Shown piece after piece: positions 19,901-28,173 of a stretch of 64,000 nucleotides of DNA. The position numbers and the translations under genes are program-made. The stretch is from Chryseobacterium edaphi. Its GTDB lineage: Bacteria; Bacteroidota; Bacteroidia; Flavobacteriales; Weeksellaceae. Numbering within the stretch: position 1 is the stretch's first letter; every line of letters begins with the position of its first letter. Where the stretch lies: assembly GCF_025628985.1 (NCBI RefSeq), contig NZ_JAOTEM010000005.1, forward strand, positions 1-64,000. The letters run 5' to 3'. The notes beneath the pieces were generated by a model that was not told where the DNA came from, did not search any database, and saw only the letters and a list, made by a program, of their open reading frames with translations.

Positions 19901-19956
19901 AATTTATGAAAACCAAATTTGATGAAACTCTTCAAGGTAATCCTATAAGCAATTAA
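16903..19956 (+). CDS. Bifunctional peptidoglycan hydrolase effector (GH104 lambda-R-like + M23)
   Basis: 1017 aa, the only fully intact modular hydrolase here. N-terminal beta-sandwich module (1-110), second sandwich with FTLWEDDAK (about 110-225), Pro-rich linker (about 228-275) and a conserved GSPAEQK block. Then come about 310 residues of Lys-rich unrecognised sequence. GH104 follows at about 630-820, with the catalytic-type AEGT, SDDHPR, SSAAGAYQIM and WVSLPGA motifs seen in phage lambda endolysin R. A CPDDCSQC linker leads to M23 at about 870-1005 with HTGVDV and HVHIE. It should cut glycan and peptide bonds of peptidoglycan. The lipoprotein gene follows after 6 nt. Compared with 13372, the glycan-cutting domain is exchanged while M23 is kept. 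Confidence 0.88.
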   Translation: MFAYIIGSQNPVVGKAFTYEISSGSLSIFGDSTKYGWYLFKKQKNGSWRDITDKPKMGRAVTYTFHEPVLGNEFELRVFETKSGSFVGTAPTKKQIAKLDLVPSSSKTAQIDKVILLNGGSKDVNKANYRDILLAQAFCTAMFNRELIFTLWEDDAKNSGHNKNNKPIATKTKKVDKNGTAVVEFTLIDALMRKAMQGESDVKQLEFYITVEYYVHKKHSTNNININNPFPAEPRAPQIPSRPQVSTPSPQDPSNPYPPTRSSEPLPVPKVEGSPAEQKAPSKKEEHGIKDVVTEHLGELWDSAEILGKAIRDQLPTISTPEGVGTASVKNTIVEALLDAYFAKEEFTKETNESAGNYTYKFLKDNARVNKDEIAGIIKGKIEGSLRAEKKYVKLNDIKNALSSSYVKDSTISFAIYKLGVAYKKITNSPLEDDVFVVAQTMKLDGKQVTVKIKEKEALLVGDSNNVSVLEAKENGNEVTELKAMVQDGIAKVKVKLRPKSDEDLKKWKEKIQVVKDGTHTYTFGGNNDTSNEAKKKSVAQVIVGKVKQQLASSNKFAKAEDIVTALNKIPNKTSYGKDEQITFDVYKSITEQWWLKAECTGEKKHEGEFLRKEGAYFTIGKKCECEARIRAFMRVIRVAEGTGEYRKGTKEARNPQLGYTTWFSGAGNNFTLSDDHPRKINSNSTNTLRSSAAGAYQIMSWKFDELNGYEIIFKDDYYQTKVPKVYTENTDKAKKYNAKGFSQVSQDKLCVIILEALGTIEALLKNDIKGAISKSSGTWVSLPGATAGQPTAKMQETLDYYDEFLKEELSGKSHLHIKPGFLKEFNITCQCQQQEESNGICPDDCSQCFDYADVVANPRLNNQSNNVNKNRFHRVKRYNNSHPRGYYHTGVDVLASLDTELKSLLCGEILEAYDTGGDLGKIVTIKSKDRNGNYVWIRYCHLNSISVTKGQTIKHGKKMGKSGNTGNAVDVLPQHYHVHIEASTDGVFKGGQTRIDPEQFMKTKFDETLQGNPISN

Positions 19957-19962
19957 TTTATT

Positions 19963-20919
19963 ATGAAAAATAAACATTTTTTTTTACTGTTTTTTATTAT
20001 TTTTTATGTGACAATAAGTTGTAAAGAAAATAAAGAAGTTGACCAAATTAAATTATCTGAAATTGATACTACAAAAAGTAATATAGAAAAAAGTATATTT
20101 AAAAAAAGTGATAGTATAAACATTAATTTTCTTGATAAAAAATATCAAGCAGACGGAATTTATATCGCTGACAATGCTCCATCCTATCCGTCATACAATT
20201 ATTCTGATGATAAAATCGGCGCATTTAATGTAGATTATATAGGGAAAACAACTGAAATACAAAACTTTTGGGATGTTTACAATAAGAAAGGATACTTTTC
20301 TAAATTTAAAACCCCTGAGGAAGCATCTCATTTATCGGAAGAAATCAAAAAGTCGATTAATTTTAAAGATTATTATGTTTTGGCGTCATATATTCCTAGC
20401 AAATATATTTCGTATAGCGGTAATGCAGATGGTGAATTTGATTTAAAGCCAAATGCATTAACATATTTTTATCTATATGTCGACAATAACTGGAAATTAA
20501 TTCATAAAATAAATACTAATACAATTCCTATAGATAATATATTAAAGTTTGAAACTAGTATAATACAAAAAGAGTTATTTAAAAATAATAAAGTATCAAC
20601 AAAAAAATATAATGGTCTTTATAAATTTAATGTACAAACAAGTATTCCATCAGCTGAAATAGCTATAAGTAGGTATGAGTTTACAATTGATAATAACAAT
20701 AGTAATTTATCTTTGATAACCTACCTTGAACCACCGATCTGCGATGGGAAATATTTTGCAATAGAAAAAAACAACCTGTTAGAATTATATTATTTTGGAG
20801 ACGAATTATCGTGTATTTCTATAGATCCCAAATTTTATATTAAAAAAGAAGGTTCTCAATTTTACCTGAAAATAGCAAAAAGTAGAGAAAAAATTAATAA
20901 ATGGATAATGATGAAATAA
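19963..20919 (+). CDS. Lipoprotein, immunity candidate for the GH104/M23 effector
   Basis: 318 aa with a long Phe-rich signal and lipobox (VTISC, Cys at 20). It is a paralogue of 15613-16560 (INFLDKKY, KTTEIQNFW, YNGLYKF). Its stop is followed immediately, with no spacer, by the truncated start of the next effector copy, which marks a recombination joint. It faces the periplasm, where the effector would act on sister cells. Overall identity with the paralogue is modest, consistent with specificity drift. Confidence 0.62.
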   Translation: MKNKHFFLLFFIIFYVTISCKENKEVDQIKLSEIDTTKSNIEKSIFKKSDSININFLDKKYQADGIYIADNAPSYPSYNYSDDKIGAFNVDYIGKTTEIQNFWDVYNKKGYFSKFKTPEEASHLSEEIKKSINFKDYYVLASYIPSKYISYSGNADGEFDLKPNALTYFYLYVDNNWKLIHKINTNTIPIDNILKFETSIIQKELFKNNKVSTKKYNGLYKFNVQTSIPSAEIAISRYEFTIDNNNSNLSLITYLEPPICDGKYFAIEKNNLLELYYFGDELSCISIDPKFYIKKEGSQFYLKIAKSREKINKWIMMK

Positions 20920-21099
20920 AAGGATATTATTGTGATTTGATTGCTGATGTTTGGGAAGATCCAAAAATTAGTAGCGATATAATGCCACAAATACACTGTT
21001 CCGTTTCCTGCAAAAATAAACGAAAAAGGAATTGCAGAGGCAAAAATTCCATTAAGTTCTGATGAAAGAATCCTAAAACAGATTGCCAATAGATATCTG
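20920..21099 (+). pseudogene. Frameshifted 5' remnant of the GH19/M15-like effector delivery module
   Basis: Immediately after the immunity stop, one frame reads ...LIADVWEDPK, matching the LWEDD sandwich of the paralogous effectors. The frame then shifts near 20985-21000 to KINEKGIAEAKIPLSS and runs on into the protein annotated from 21100. This corresponds to the KVDKNGTAVVEFTL segment of the effector at 16903. The first ~150 residues of the delivery module are absent, so the cassette was joined here inside its second beta-sandwich. Confidence 0.7.
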
Positions 21100-23289
21100 A
21101 TGAAGGGAGACAAAAGCGAAGGTAAAAATCATGAATATTATGTAACAGCAAGTTATCATGGCAAAATACAAAAAGCAAGTAAGGTAAACGTAGATGTCGC
21201 TAATCCTGATTATAAGAAAGATTCTCAAAAATCACAGCCAAAAGCTTCTGCGAAGAAACCAGAGCAAAAAAAGACAACCCCACAACCTCAGAAACCACAA
21301 CCGAGACAAGATACCTACAAAAAGCCACTTCCAAATAATAAACCTACCACAGGCAAAAATAACCAATCAGATAAAGACGGTAGAATTATCGATGTCAGTT
21401 TCAAGAACAGAGCAGGTGAAAAATTTACAACCACTCCAAAATTTGGAGAAACCATCATCGTTGAAATCCAGACTAAAAATGTGATTGGGAAGCATTACTA
21501 TTTACGAGTATGGGAAGATGATACTATCGGAGAACATGATCTTTTGTATGAAGGAACCCATAAGATTACAAATGACAAACAACTGGTTACGTTTGCATTA
21601 ACCAAAGATCGTCAGCAGATTGGTGAAATTGGAAATGATCCCAAAGATCCGGACAGCGGGGAATACAGAGCTGAGTGGACAGACCATCAGGAACTATTCG
21701 CAGAGATTGCATTTGCAGATATTTCGAAAGAGTCTACAAGGCTGACGATAGAAGTTCTGGAAGAGTACAAATCGCCTGAATATAAGAGTACGGCGAAAGT
21801 GAAGAAGTTGCCAAAGCAGGAACCGAAAAAAGGTGAATGTTTTTATAATAGAAAATTTGAAGATAAAGAGGTTGCAAATATAATTAAGCAACTTAGAATT
21901 TTAACTGGGCATAAAGATACTGTGAATCTATGGTATAAGCAGACAACTCCCAAAATGGATGATAAAAGCTTAGCAGGCTTTGTTAAAGAGCTTAATGCAA
22001 ACTTCAATCATTATAATATTAAAACTTGTTCTCAGAAAATGCACTTTTTAGCTCATGCTTGTATAGAGACTGGAGCCTTTTCAAAAGCTAGAGAAGGTGG
22101 AACAGATTTAAGTTATGATCCGTGGAGAGGTCATGGATTATTGCAACTAACAAAAGAAGTTGCTTATGAAAAATATAATGCTAAGGAAAATAAAAACTTA
22201 GTAGCAAAACCTGAAAAAATAGCAGAAAATTTACATTTAACAGTTGATTCTGGATGTTGGACATGGAGTGAATTTAAAAAAATGCCTTCCGATGTAGAAT
22301 CTAAAGCTGTAAAAAGATGGGGCAAGGTAACAGCAGGAAAATCTCTAAATCAATTGGCATTATATGGAGATAAGTATTTAGAACTAATTTCGGCATTACT
22401 AAATGGAAGAAATGATAAGACTGATATGCCAAATGGCTGGGAAGAAAGAAAAACAGCGTATGAGTATTTAAGGAATTTTATTTTCAAATATGATTGGTTT
22501 CATGGAGGTAAAAAAGAAGAACCTGTAAATACAAAAGATATTGTTACATATCATATTTATTCTGGTGGCGATATAGAGAAACACATACCAAAAGTTATAA
22601 AATCTGGTTTTGAAAAAAAATATAAATATGTTTACCATGATACATCTGATAAAGAGTATATAGTGTGTACTGTTGAGTGGAATAAAACTGACGGAAAAAA
22701 AACAGGTGTAAATCAAGGAAACGTTAAGCCTACACACAGTAAAATTATATATGATAAAATTGTAAATGAAGGACAAACAGAAAGAAGAGTAATATATGAG
22801 AATGGTGATGTAGCTGAGCATGGTTCCAATAAAGGAAAAACATTTTGGAATCTATATAAATCTGAAGGAAAAAAAATAGAATTGGTTAGAATGCCCGATA
22901 GTCTTGATATAGCTATACCCAATTCAAGAATAAAATATAACTTTTCTGATACACAAAGAAGATATACATGTCCTGGAGCATTGGCAGGTTTCATAGGAGC
23001 ATTAGCAGAATGCGGTTTTACAGATATTTTAACAACGGGAAGTTGTTTTAAATATGCTACATGTTTTCCAAGTGTAAAACATGTTAATGGTCAAAGTATT
23101 GATACTAAATACATAAATAGGGCGAGAGAAGAAAAATTTGTTAAAGCTATGTCAAAATTTCATTTCAATAAACAGATAACAGGAAATGATACAACACATA
23201 CTTATCCAGGAACAGCACATCAAGGAGATCATAATGATCATTTACACTCTGGGTTTGATGAATCTCAAGTGAAAATAAAAAAAGGATGA
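21100..23289 (+). CDS. Truncated bifunctional peptidoglycan hydrolase effector (GH19-like + M15-like peptidase)
   Basis: 729 aa from the first usable ATG. It begins inside a delivery sandwich, followed by a Lys/Pro/Gln linker (about 35-85) and a further beta-sandwich (TKNVIGKHYYLRVWEDDT, about 95-235). A GH19 lysozyme/chitinase-like domain (about 255-450) has HACIETGAF with the likely catalytic Glu near residue 321, then RGHGLLQLT. The C-terminus (about 590-725) has SVKHVNGQSID and GDHNDHLH, the zinc ligand pattern of M15/M74 murein peptidases. The missing N-terminal module probably prevents delivery, so this may be a silent cassette. A lipoprotein gene follows after 4 nt. Confidence 0.75.
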   Translation: MKGDKSEGKNHEYYVTASYHGKIQKASKVNVDVANPDYKKDSQKSQPKASAKKPEQKKTTPQPQKPQPRQDTYKKPLPNNKPTTGKNNQSDKDGRIIDVSFKNRAGEKFTTTPKFGETIIVEIQTKNVIGKHYYLRVWEDDTIGEHDLLYEGTHKITNDKQLVTFALTKDRQQIGEIGNDPKDPDSGEYRAEWTDHQELFAEIAFADISKESTRLTIEVLEEYKSPEYKSTAKVKKLPKQEPKKGECFYNRKFEDKEVANIIKQLRILTGHKDTVNLWYKQTTPKMDDKSLAGFVKELNANFNHYNIKTCSQKMHFLAHACIETGAFSKAREGGTDLSYDPWRGHGLLQLTKEVAYEKYNAKENKNLVAKPEKIAENLHLTVDSGCWTWSEFKKMPSDVESKAVKRWGKVTAGKSLNQLALYGDKYLELISALLNGRNDKTDMPNGWEERKTAYEYLRNFIFKYDWFHGGKKEEPVNTKDIVTYHIYSGGDIEKHIPKVIKSGFEKKYKYVYHDTSDKEYIVCTVEWNKTDGKKTGVNQGNVKPTHSKIIYDKIVNEGQTERRVIYENGDVAEHGSNKGKTFWNLYKSEGKKIELVRMPDSLDIAIPNSRIKYNFSDTQRRYTCPGALAGFIGALAECGFTDILTTGSCFKYATCFPSVKHVNGQSIDTKYINRAREEKFVKAMSKFHFNKQITGNDTTHTYPGTAHQGDHNDHLHSGFDESQVKIKKG

Positions 23290-23293
23290 TATT

Positions 23294-23932
23294 ATGAATA
23301 GATTAGGATTAATGATAATTTCAGTAATTATACTTGTTTCTTGTAAATATGAAGGTCAAGAAAAAGTAAAGTCTCAAGGTAAATTTACCAAAGAATCAAA
23401 AAAAAATAATAGTAATAATATTAAAATTATAGATAGTTTGTTCATTGGAGATCATTTAATCTCGAGTAAAAAATTTCTTCTGAATATTGAAAATGGCGGA
23501 GATAATTTCAAGTATTTTCATCAGTATGAGAATATTTTACATAGGATGAATGAAAAATTTATTAAATGGGAATACCTTAAAGATAGCAAAGTTTTGTCTA
23601 TAAATAGTTATTTGTCTTTAGAGTTAATGAGAGAAAAATATAATAAAGAAGATAAAGAAAAGAATATTCACATTATGCTTTACACTAAAATTAAAGGAGT
23701 AAAGAATGATTCTATTTTGTTTTATAAATACCAAATAGATAAAAAAGCACTTTATGTAGGGCAAAGATTTGAGAGTTTATCTTACTTACAAGATGATTTA
23801 ACTTTATGGAATTTAAAAACTTATACTAATCAGTCCGAATTAGCTTTAGGCATAGATAATTGGAATAAATATAAAATAGATATCAAAACAGGAAAAATAA
23901 TATTGATTGAAAAATTAAATCCATATAAGTGA
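23294..23932 (+). CDS. Lipoprotein, immunity candidate for the GH19/M15-like effector
   Basis: 212 aa with signal and lipobox (IILVSC, Cys at 17) and a Lys-rich tether. The mature domain is unrecognised. It starts 4 nt after the effector stop. Two more lipoprotein-type sequences follow (a remnant at 23928-24041 and a gene at 24158-24769), so this site has collected several immunity-like genes. Confidence 0.57.
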   Translation: MNRLGLMIISVIILVSCKYEGQEKVKSQGKFTKESKKNNSNNIKIIDSLFIGDHLISSKKFLLNIENGGDNFKYFHQYENILHRMNEKFIKWEYLKDSKVLSINSYLSLELMREKYNKEDKEKNIHIMLYTKIKGVKNDSILFYKYQIDKKALYVGQRFESLSYLQDDLTLWNLKTYTNQSELALGIDNWNKYKIDIKTGKIILIEKLNPYK

Positions 23933-24041
23933 AAAAATATTTTCTGTAATAGTATGCATAATTTTTAATAATATTTCATGTAAAAAAAATAATGTATTTG
24001 GAGATAAAATACGAGCTCAATATAGCTCACATATTATTTGA
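23928..24041 (+). pseudogene. Remnant of a lipoprotein gene (signal peptide only)
   Basis: With no start codon, the frame reads KIFSVIVCIIFNNISCKKNN, a well-formed lipoprotein signal and lipobox, then stops at 24039-24041. It overlaps the last codon of the preceding gene in another frame. It appears to be the 5' end of another immunity-type lipoprotein whose start and body were lost. The following 24042-24157 is spacer with no recognisable feature. Confidence 0.6.
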
Positions 24042-24157
24042 AAAATACAGCAAAGGTGTTTAGCAGATAATATTGAAGTGATTACCAGAGAATAATCTGG
24101 TAACATGACTTCAGTTCTTATAGATAAAGATTCTTATCTACCCATAAAAAAAATAGA

Positions 24158-24769
24158 ATGATGAAAAAAAAGTTTTTACTGTCAATAATATTCTTGATAA
24201 TTTTATTAAGCTTTTATTGTAAACAGAATATGTCTCCTTCCTCAAAAGCTAAAGAACAAAATATAGACTCTATTTTGGGAAATTCCATTTTGGCCAAAGA
24301 AAATTATTTCAATTTAATAGTTGGTAAGGAAGGGGATATAATATTAAAAAAACAAAATAAAGAATATTTTGACAAATATTCCGAATTGAAAGATGAAAAA
24401 AATTTCTATATTTCACAAAATAGCCTTTCGATTATATTTGAAAAAGAAAAACTAACACATAAGGACAACATAAAAATAAATCTTTTTACCGTTGTAGGTA
24501 ATAAAAAGATAGACTCAGTTCAATTTTATAGAAACATTTCAGGAAATGGGTTTGGAATGTACAATTGTATGTCTTACTTCAATCCCAAAACAAACAAAAT
24601 ATGGCAGATACAATATTTTCCTTTAAATCCATTAAGGGGAAATTCGGTGGGTATTATCTCCTATACTGAAAGCAGTATCACTTCTGATGGACATATTAGA
24701 ATAGATTCTCTACATTATTTGGATGAATCTTTAGATGCTGAAATGGAAAAATATAGTCTTTATTATTAA
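24158..24769 (+). CDS. Lipoprotein of the immunity type, orphan
   Basis: 203 aa; starts at the first of two adjacent ATGs. Signal peptide with a Cys at residue 21 (LSFYC), a less typical lipobox, then a Ser/Lys linker. The mature part is unrecognised. It follows no intact effector: upstream is another immunity gene and a lipoprotein remnant, downstream a truncated effector scar. It may be a retained orphan immunity gene protecting against effectors of relatives. Confidence 0.5.
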   Translation: MMKKKFLLSIIFLIILLSFYCKQNMSPSSKAKEQNIDSILGNSILAKENYFNLIVGKEGDIILKKQNKEYFDKYSELKDEKNFYISQNSLSIIFEKEKLTHKDNIKINLFTVVGNKKIDSVQFYRNISGNGFGMYNCMSYFNPKTNKIWQIQYFPLNPLRGNSVGIISYTESSITSDGHIRIDSLHYLDESLDAEMEKYSLYY

Positions 24770-24808
24770 GAAGTTCTTCGAAAGCATACTGAAAAACATT
24801 GCTAATAA

Positions 24809-25127
24809 ACAACCACTCCAAAATTTGGAGAAACCATCATCGTTGAAATCCATACTAAAAATGTTATTGGGAAGCATTACTACTTACGAGTATGGGAAGA
24901 TGATACTATCGGAGAACATGATCTTTTGTATGAAGGAACCCATAAGATTACAAATGACAAACAACCTGTTATATTTGCATTAACCAAAGATCGTCAGCAG
25001 ATTGGTGAAATTGGAAATGATTCCAAAGATCCAGACAGCGGGGAATATACAATGGAAAGGACAGACCATCAGGAGCTATTCGCAGAGATTGCATTTGCAG
25101 ATATTTCGAAAGAGTCTATAAAGTTGA
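24809..25127 (+). pseudogene. Duplicated linker/beta-sandwich fragment of the GH19/M15-like effector
   Basis: Nearly identical to 21427-21745 (the segment encoding KHYYLRVWEDDT ... EIAFADISKES). It keeps an open frame that runs past the homology into unrelated codons and stops at 25192. The next module (GH104/CHAP) is in a different frame, so the joint near 25127-25150 is out of frame. It is the shared block at which cassettes seem to have recombined. Confidence 0.85.
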
Positions 25128-25152
25128 TATATATTTTGGTCATAGGGCAACT

Positions 25153-26160
25153 ATGGAAACTGTTCCTAAAGTTACAAAGAAAAATGATATAATCTATGTA
25201 ACGAATGATTTTCAAAAAGGTTATACTACAGCATATGGAAATAATAAAATTACAGATCTTAGTACACATCCTCAAAAGGTTTACAATGAAGAATCTTCAG
25301 CAGCAGGAGCTTATCAAGTAATGAGATATGTATGGTGGGAACTAGCTGGATTTGAAGTAGCAAAGAAGAAAAAAACAGGAAAATACAATGAAAAGAGAAA
25401 TCTTTTAAAAAGACATAATATTTCCGATTATTATCCGGAATCACAAGATAAAATATGTCTTATACTTATGGAGCGTCAAAGACCCAAATTAATAGGTAAG
25501 ATAATTAATGATCATATTGAAGCAGCTATAAAAGAAGATGGATGTTTTATATGGGCAAGTTTACCAGAAACCAATGACAAAAGCCATTATAAATTAAATG
25601 GAAAATTACAGCCAGCCACACCGCTAAAAACATGCATTGAACATTACAATCAGTTTTTGAAAGATGAATTAGCAGGAATTAGCAATTTGCATTTGAAGAA
25701 AGGTTTTTTAAAAGAATTTGATTACGATTGTTGTACAGGAAAAGCAACTGTTCCAAAACGAATAGAAACTGCTCCAAAATCTTCAAAAAGTGGCTATGAC
25801 ATAAATAAAGCAGTTGTAAAGTTAAATGAAAATGTAGAATCCAAATCACTTTCAAAATGTGCTAAATATGTAAGGATAGCAATTGAAGCTGGTGGTTTAT
25901 CTACGGAAGGAAGACCAATATCGGCAAAAAATTACGATAAATTTTTACCAACATTAGGATTTACAGAAGTTAGTACAATAGGCTATACTCCTATAAAAGG
26001 TGATATTTCAGTTATCCAAAGCATTCCCGGTCATGTTCATGGACACATTTGTATGTACAATGGAAGTCAATGGTTGTCAGATTTTAAGCAAAGAGACATG
26101 TGGCCTGGTTCTGGATATAGAAAAAATCCCCCAAGATATAATATATATAGATGGAAATAA
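25153..26160 (+). CDS. Truncated effector: partial GH104 domain + CHAP/NlpC-like amidase
   Basis: 335 aa from the first ATG after the scar. Residues about 20-185 match the GH104 domain of the effector at 16903 (GYTT, SSAAGAYQVM, SQDKICLI, WASLP). The upstream segment carrying the catalytic AEGT Glu is missing, so the muramidase half is probably dead. A linker LHLKKGFLKEF, shared with that effector, leads to a C-terminal domain (about 230-335). It has KCAKYV (Cys nucleophile), KGDISVI and GHVHGHICMY (His), the CHAP/NlpC-P60 pattern of peptidoglycan amidases. Delivery module absent. The gene for a lipoprotein follows after 12 nt. Confidence 0.65.
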   Translation: METVPKVTKKNDIIYVTNDFQKGYTTAYGNNKITDLSTHPQKVYNEESSAAGAYQVMRYVWWELAGFEVAKKKKTGKYNEKRNLLKRHNISDYYPESQDKICLILMERQRPKLIGKIINDHIEAAIKEDGCFIWASLPETNDKSHYKLNGKLQPATPLKTCIEHYNQFLKDELAGISNLHLKKGFLKEFDYDCCTGKATVPKRIETAPKSSKSGYDINKAVVKLNENVESKSLSKCAKYVRIAIEAGGLSTEGRPISAKNYDKFLPTLGFTEVSTIGYTPIKGDISVIQSIPGHVHGHICMYNGSQWLSDFKQRDMWPGSGYRKNPPRYNIYRWK

Positions 26161-26172
26161 AAATTAAATAAA

Positions 26173-27087
26173 ATGAATGTTAAAAAATTAGTCATTTTTC
26201 TTCTAATTGCTTTTTCACTGCAAGCATGCAGTCAAACACCAACTAGTAAGCCAAACGCAAAAGCTATAATATCTCAAAATAATGATGAGATAAAAAAAGA
26301 ACTAAAGTTTTTTTATATTAAGTATTTTTCCGAGATGGAACATACGAATAAATCAAGTGAAAAAAATCTTGATTTACTTCGGCAAAAATATATGACTCCT
26401 GAATTATATAAAAAATTAAAAAATATAGATTTAGACTATGACCCCATTATAAATGGTCAAGACATTGATCCAAATTGGAAAAAAACGCTTAGTATTAAAT
26501 ATGTGAAAGAAAGGAATTTATATGAGGTTTGCACAGTAAACGGTTTTGATAATTCAAAAAATTGCACATTTTTAAAAGTGGAAAAATCCGACACTGGATA
26601 CAAAATTTATGATATTAAAGTCAACAATATAAGTAGTGTCATAAGTTATTCAGACGATGTGGAAGAAAATGATGGTAGAAGTGAAAATGTTAATACTGAA
26701 TACTCTGCTAATGGTGAATGGCGAATAAATTGCGGAGATGGAGTAGCCAGTATCACAATTAAAGATAAGGAAGCCTCTCTGATTGTTTTATCTAATCAAA
26801 TTTATATAGAATTAGCTGAAACAGAAAGATATAGTTTTGAAAAAGGAATCGCATATAAACTTAAAAATGTCCCCGAAGATAGTGGCGGTTTTGGCACAAA
26901 ATTACCATGGAAAGAGTATTTGAATAATCAGCCAATTGCTTACATAAAAATAGTTGACGAGAATACCCTTAAATTTTATTGGTATGGCTTTTATAATAAT
27001 AAGACAAATAAAAGAGAAATGACAGACTCTGAGTTTAACCAAGAGAGTAAGTATAAAGAAATTGTTTTGAAAAAATGCCGAAATTAA
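26173..27087 (+). CDS. Lipoprotein with DUF3828-like N-terminal domain, immunity candidate
   Basis: 304 aa with signal and lipobox (FSLQAC, Cys at 19). Residues about 45-145 resemble DUF3828 (FYIKYF ... YMTPELYKKL, DYDPIINGQD, then a two-strand LYEVCTV/CTFLKV pairing), found in secreted and immunity proteins. The C-terminal half (about 175-300) looks like a separate beta-barrel (GEWRINCGDG, IYIELAE). It follows the GH104/CHAP effector, so the two halves might each address one enzyme domain; that is speculative. The following 27088-27257 is spacer. Confidence 0.6.
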   Translation: MNVKKLVIFLLIAFSLQACSQTPTSKPNAKAIISQNNDEIKKELKFFYIKYFSEMEHTNKSSEKNLDLLRQKYMTPELYKKLKNIDLDYDPIINGQDIDPNWKKTLSIKYVKERNLYEVCTVNGFDNSKNCTFLKVEKSDTGYKIYDIKVNNISSVISYSDDVEENDGRSENVNTEYSANGEWRINCGDGVASITIKDKEASLIVLSNQIYIELAETERYSFEKGIAYKLKNVPEDSGGFGTKLPWKEYLNNQPIAYIKIVDENTLKFYWYGFYNNKTNKREMTDSEFNQESKYKEIVLKKCRN

Positions 27088-27257
27088 AAAGATTTAACAG
27101 AATTATAAGCTTTCGGTAGAGATTCTGGAGATGAAAACGAGGTAAAATCCGAATATTCTGAAAAGACTTAGGTAAAGTAACTTTTGCAGAATTTGGTTCC
27201 GAAACTATTCTTATAAAATAATCTGATAATTGCAAATAAGCGCTCTTTGAAATAACG

Positions 27258-27309
27258 ACAAAACATTACTGGAACGATGCAGATGGAAAAGCTGATTATC
27301 TTGCCGTAA
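27258..27309 (+). pseudogene. 52-nt fragment of the LysM-DUF4280 gene
   Basis: Positions 27258-27309 match about 12,967-13,019 almost exactly (the HYWNDADGKADYLAV codons). Nothing else of that gene is nearby. It is the shortest of the displaced pieces and marks a third DUF4280-linked joint, downstream of 13360 and 16900. Confidence 0.8.
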
Positions 27310-27889
27310 TGGTGTCAATTTTTATGCTACCTCAATTAGTAAAAAATATAAAAAAGTAAACGAAAAATGTGATGATGAAAAAAAACAAACAATCGCAATA
27401 GCAACATATAAAAAAGATATTTTTTTGTGTAATTTTTTAAAAGAAAAAATTAATGCAAAGAATATAGTTTCTCAAAAAAGTAAAAATATTATTGAAAGTG
27501 TAATTGGGAATTACACTATGATGGAAGATTACGGCACAGAAAAATTTTATAAAAGAGAGTCATCTAAAATAAGTAATTATAACATTACACTCGAACAAAA
27601 TAAAATTTGGAATCTCTGTTTTGAAAAATTAAATTTTGAAGACGTTGCTGACAAAAATGAATTGGAAAGCGATTGGAGATATCCTTATAATAAATTAAAT
27701 TTTGCTAAAAAAATATTAACACTTTATAAAAATACAGAATATGGAGATTCGTGGCAACATATCGCAAGTACGCCAAGATATCATATTGCTTTGTATATGT
27801 ATTTTCTACCTTGGAAAGAAAGAAAAAATATATATAAAGAAATTGATAAACTGAAAAAAGAATTAAAGCAGCAAAAAAATATAGATTGA
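27293..27889 (+). pseudogene. Unknown protein lacking its 5' end
   Basis: A frame open from about 27293 to the stop at 27889 has no ATG until 27518. A TTG at 27425 would give 154 aa, but good-looking codons (GVNFYATSISKKYKK) extend upstream into the DUF4280 scar. The body is unrecognised (SWQHIASTPRYHIALYMYF, Lys-rich coil at the end). It probably was the C-terminal part of an effector or immunity gene fused to the scar by recombination. It could still be expressed from an internal start. Confidence 0.4.
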
Positions 27890-27894
27890 TGAAA

Positions 27895-28173
27895 ATCTGA
27901 TAAAAGGAGACAAAAGCGAAGGTGAAAATCATGAATATTATGTAACAGCAAGTTATCATGGCAAAATACAAAAAGCAAGTAAGGTAAACGTAGATGTCGC
28001 TAATCCTGATTATAAGAAAGATTCTCAAAAATCACAGCCAAAAGCTTCTGCGAAGAAACCAGAGCAAAAAAAGACAACCCCACAACCTCAGAAACCACAA
28101 CCGAGACAAGATACCTACAAAAAGCCACTTCCAAATAATAAACCTACTACAGGCAAAAATAACCAATCAGATA
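27895..28173 (+). pseudogene. Duplicated linker fragment of the GH19/M15-like effector
   Basis: Close match to 21,095-21,373 (NHEYYVTASYHGKIQKAS through the Lys/Pro/Gln linker), but the ATG used at 21100 is changed to ATA. The homology stops at the end of the Pro-rich linker, a different boundary from the copy at 24809. Together the two copies cover adjacent pieces of the same effector. Confidence 0.85.

Noticed and set aside
21100..23289. Eukaryote-like chitinase for nutrition
   Set aside because: The GH19-like domain is fused to a murein-peptidase-like domain and T6SS delivery sequence, so peptidoglycan is the likelier target.
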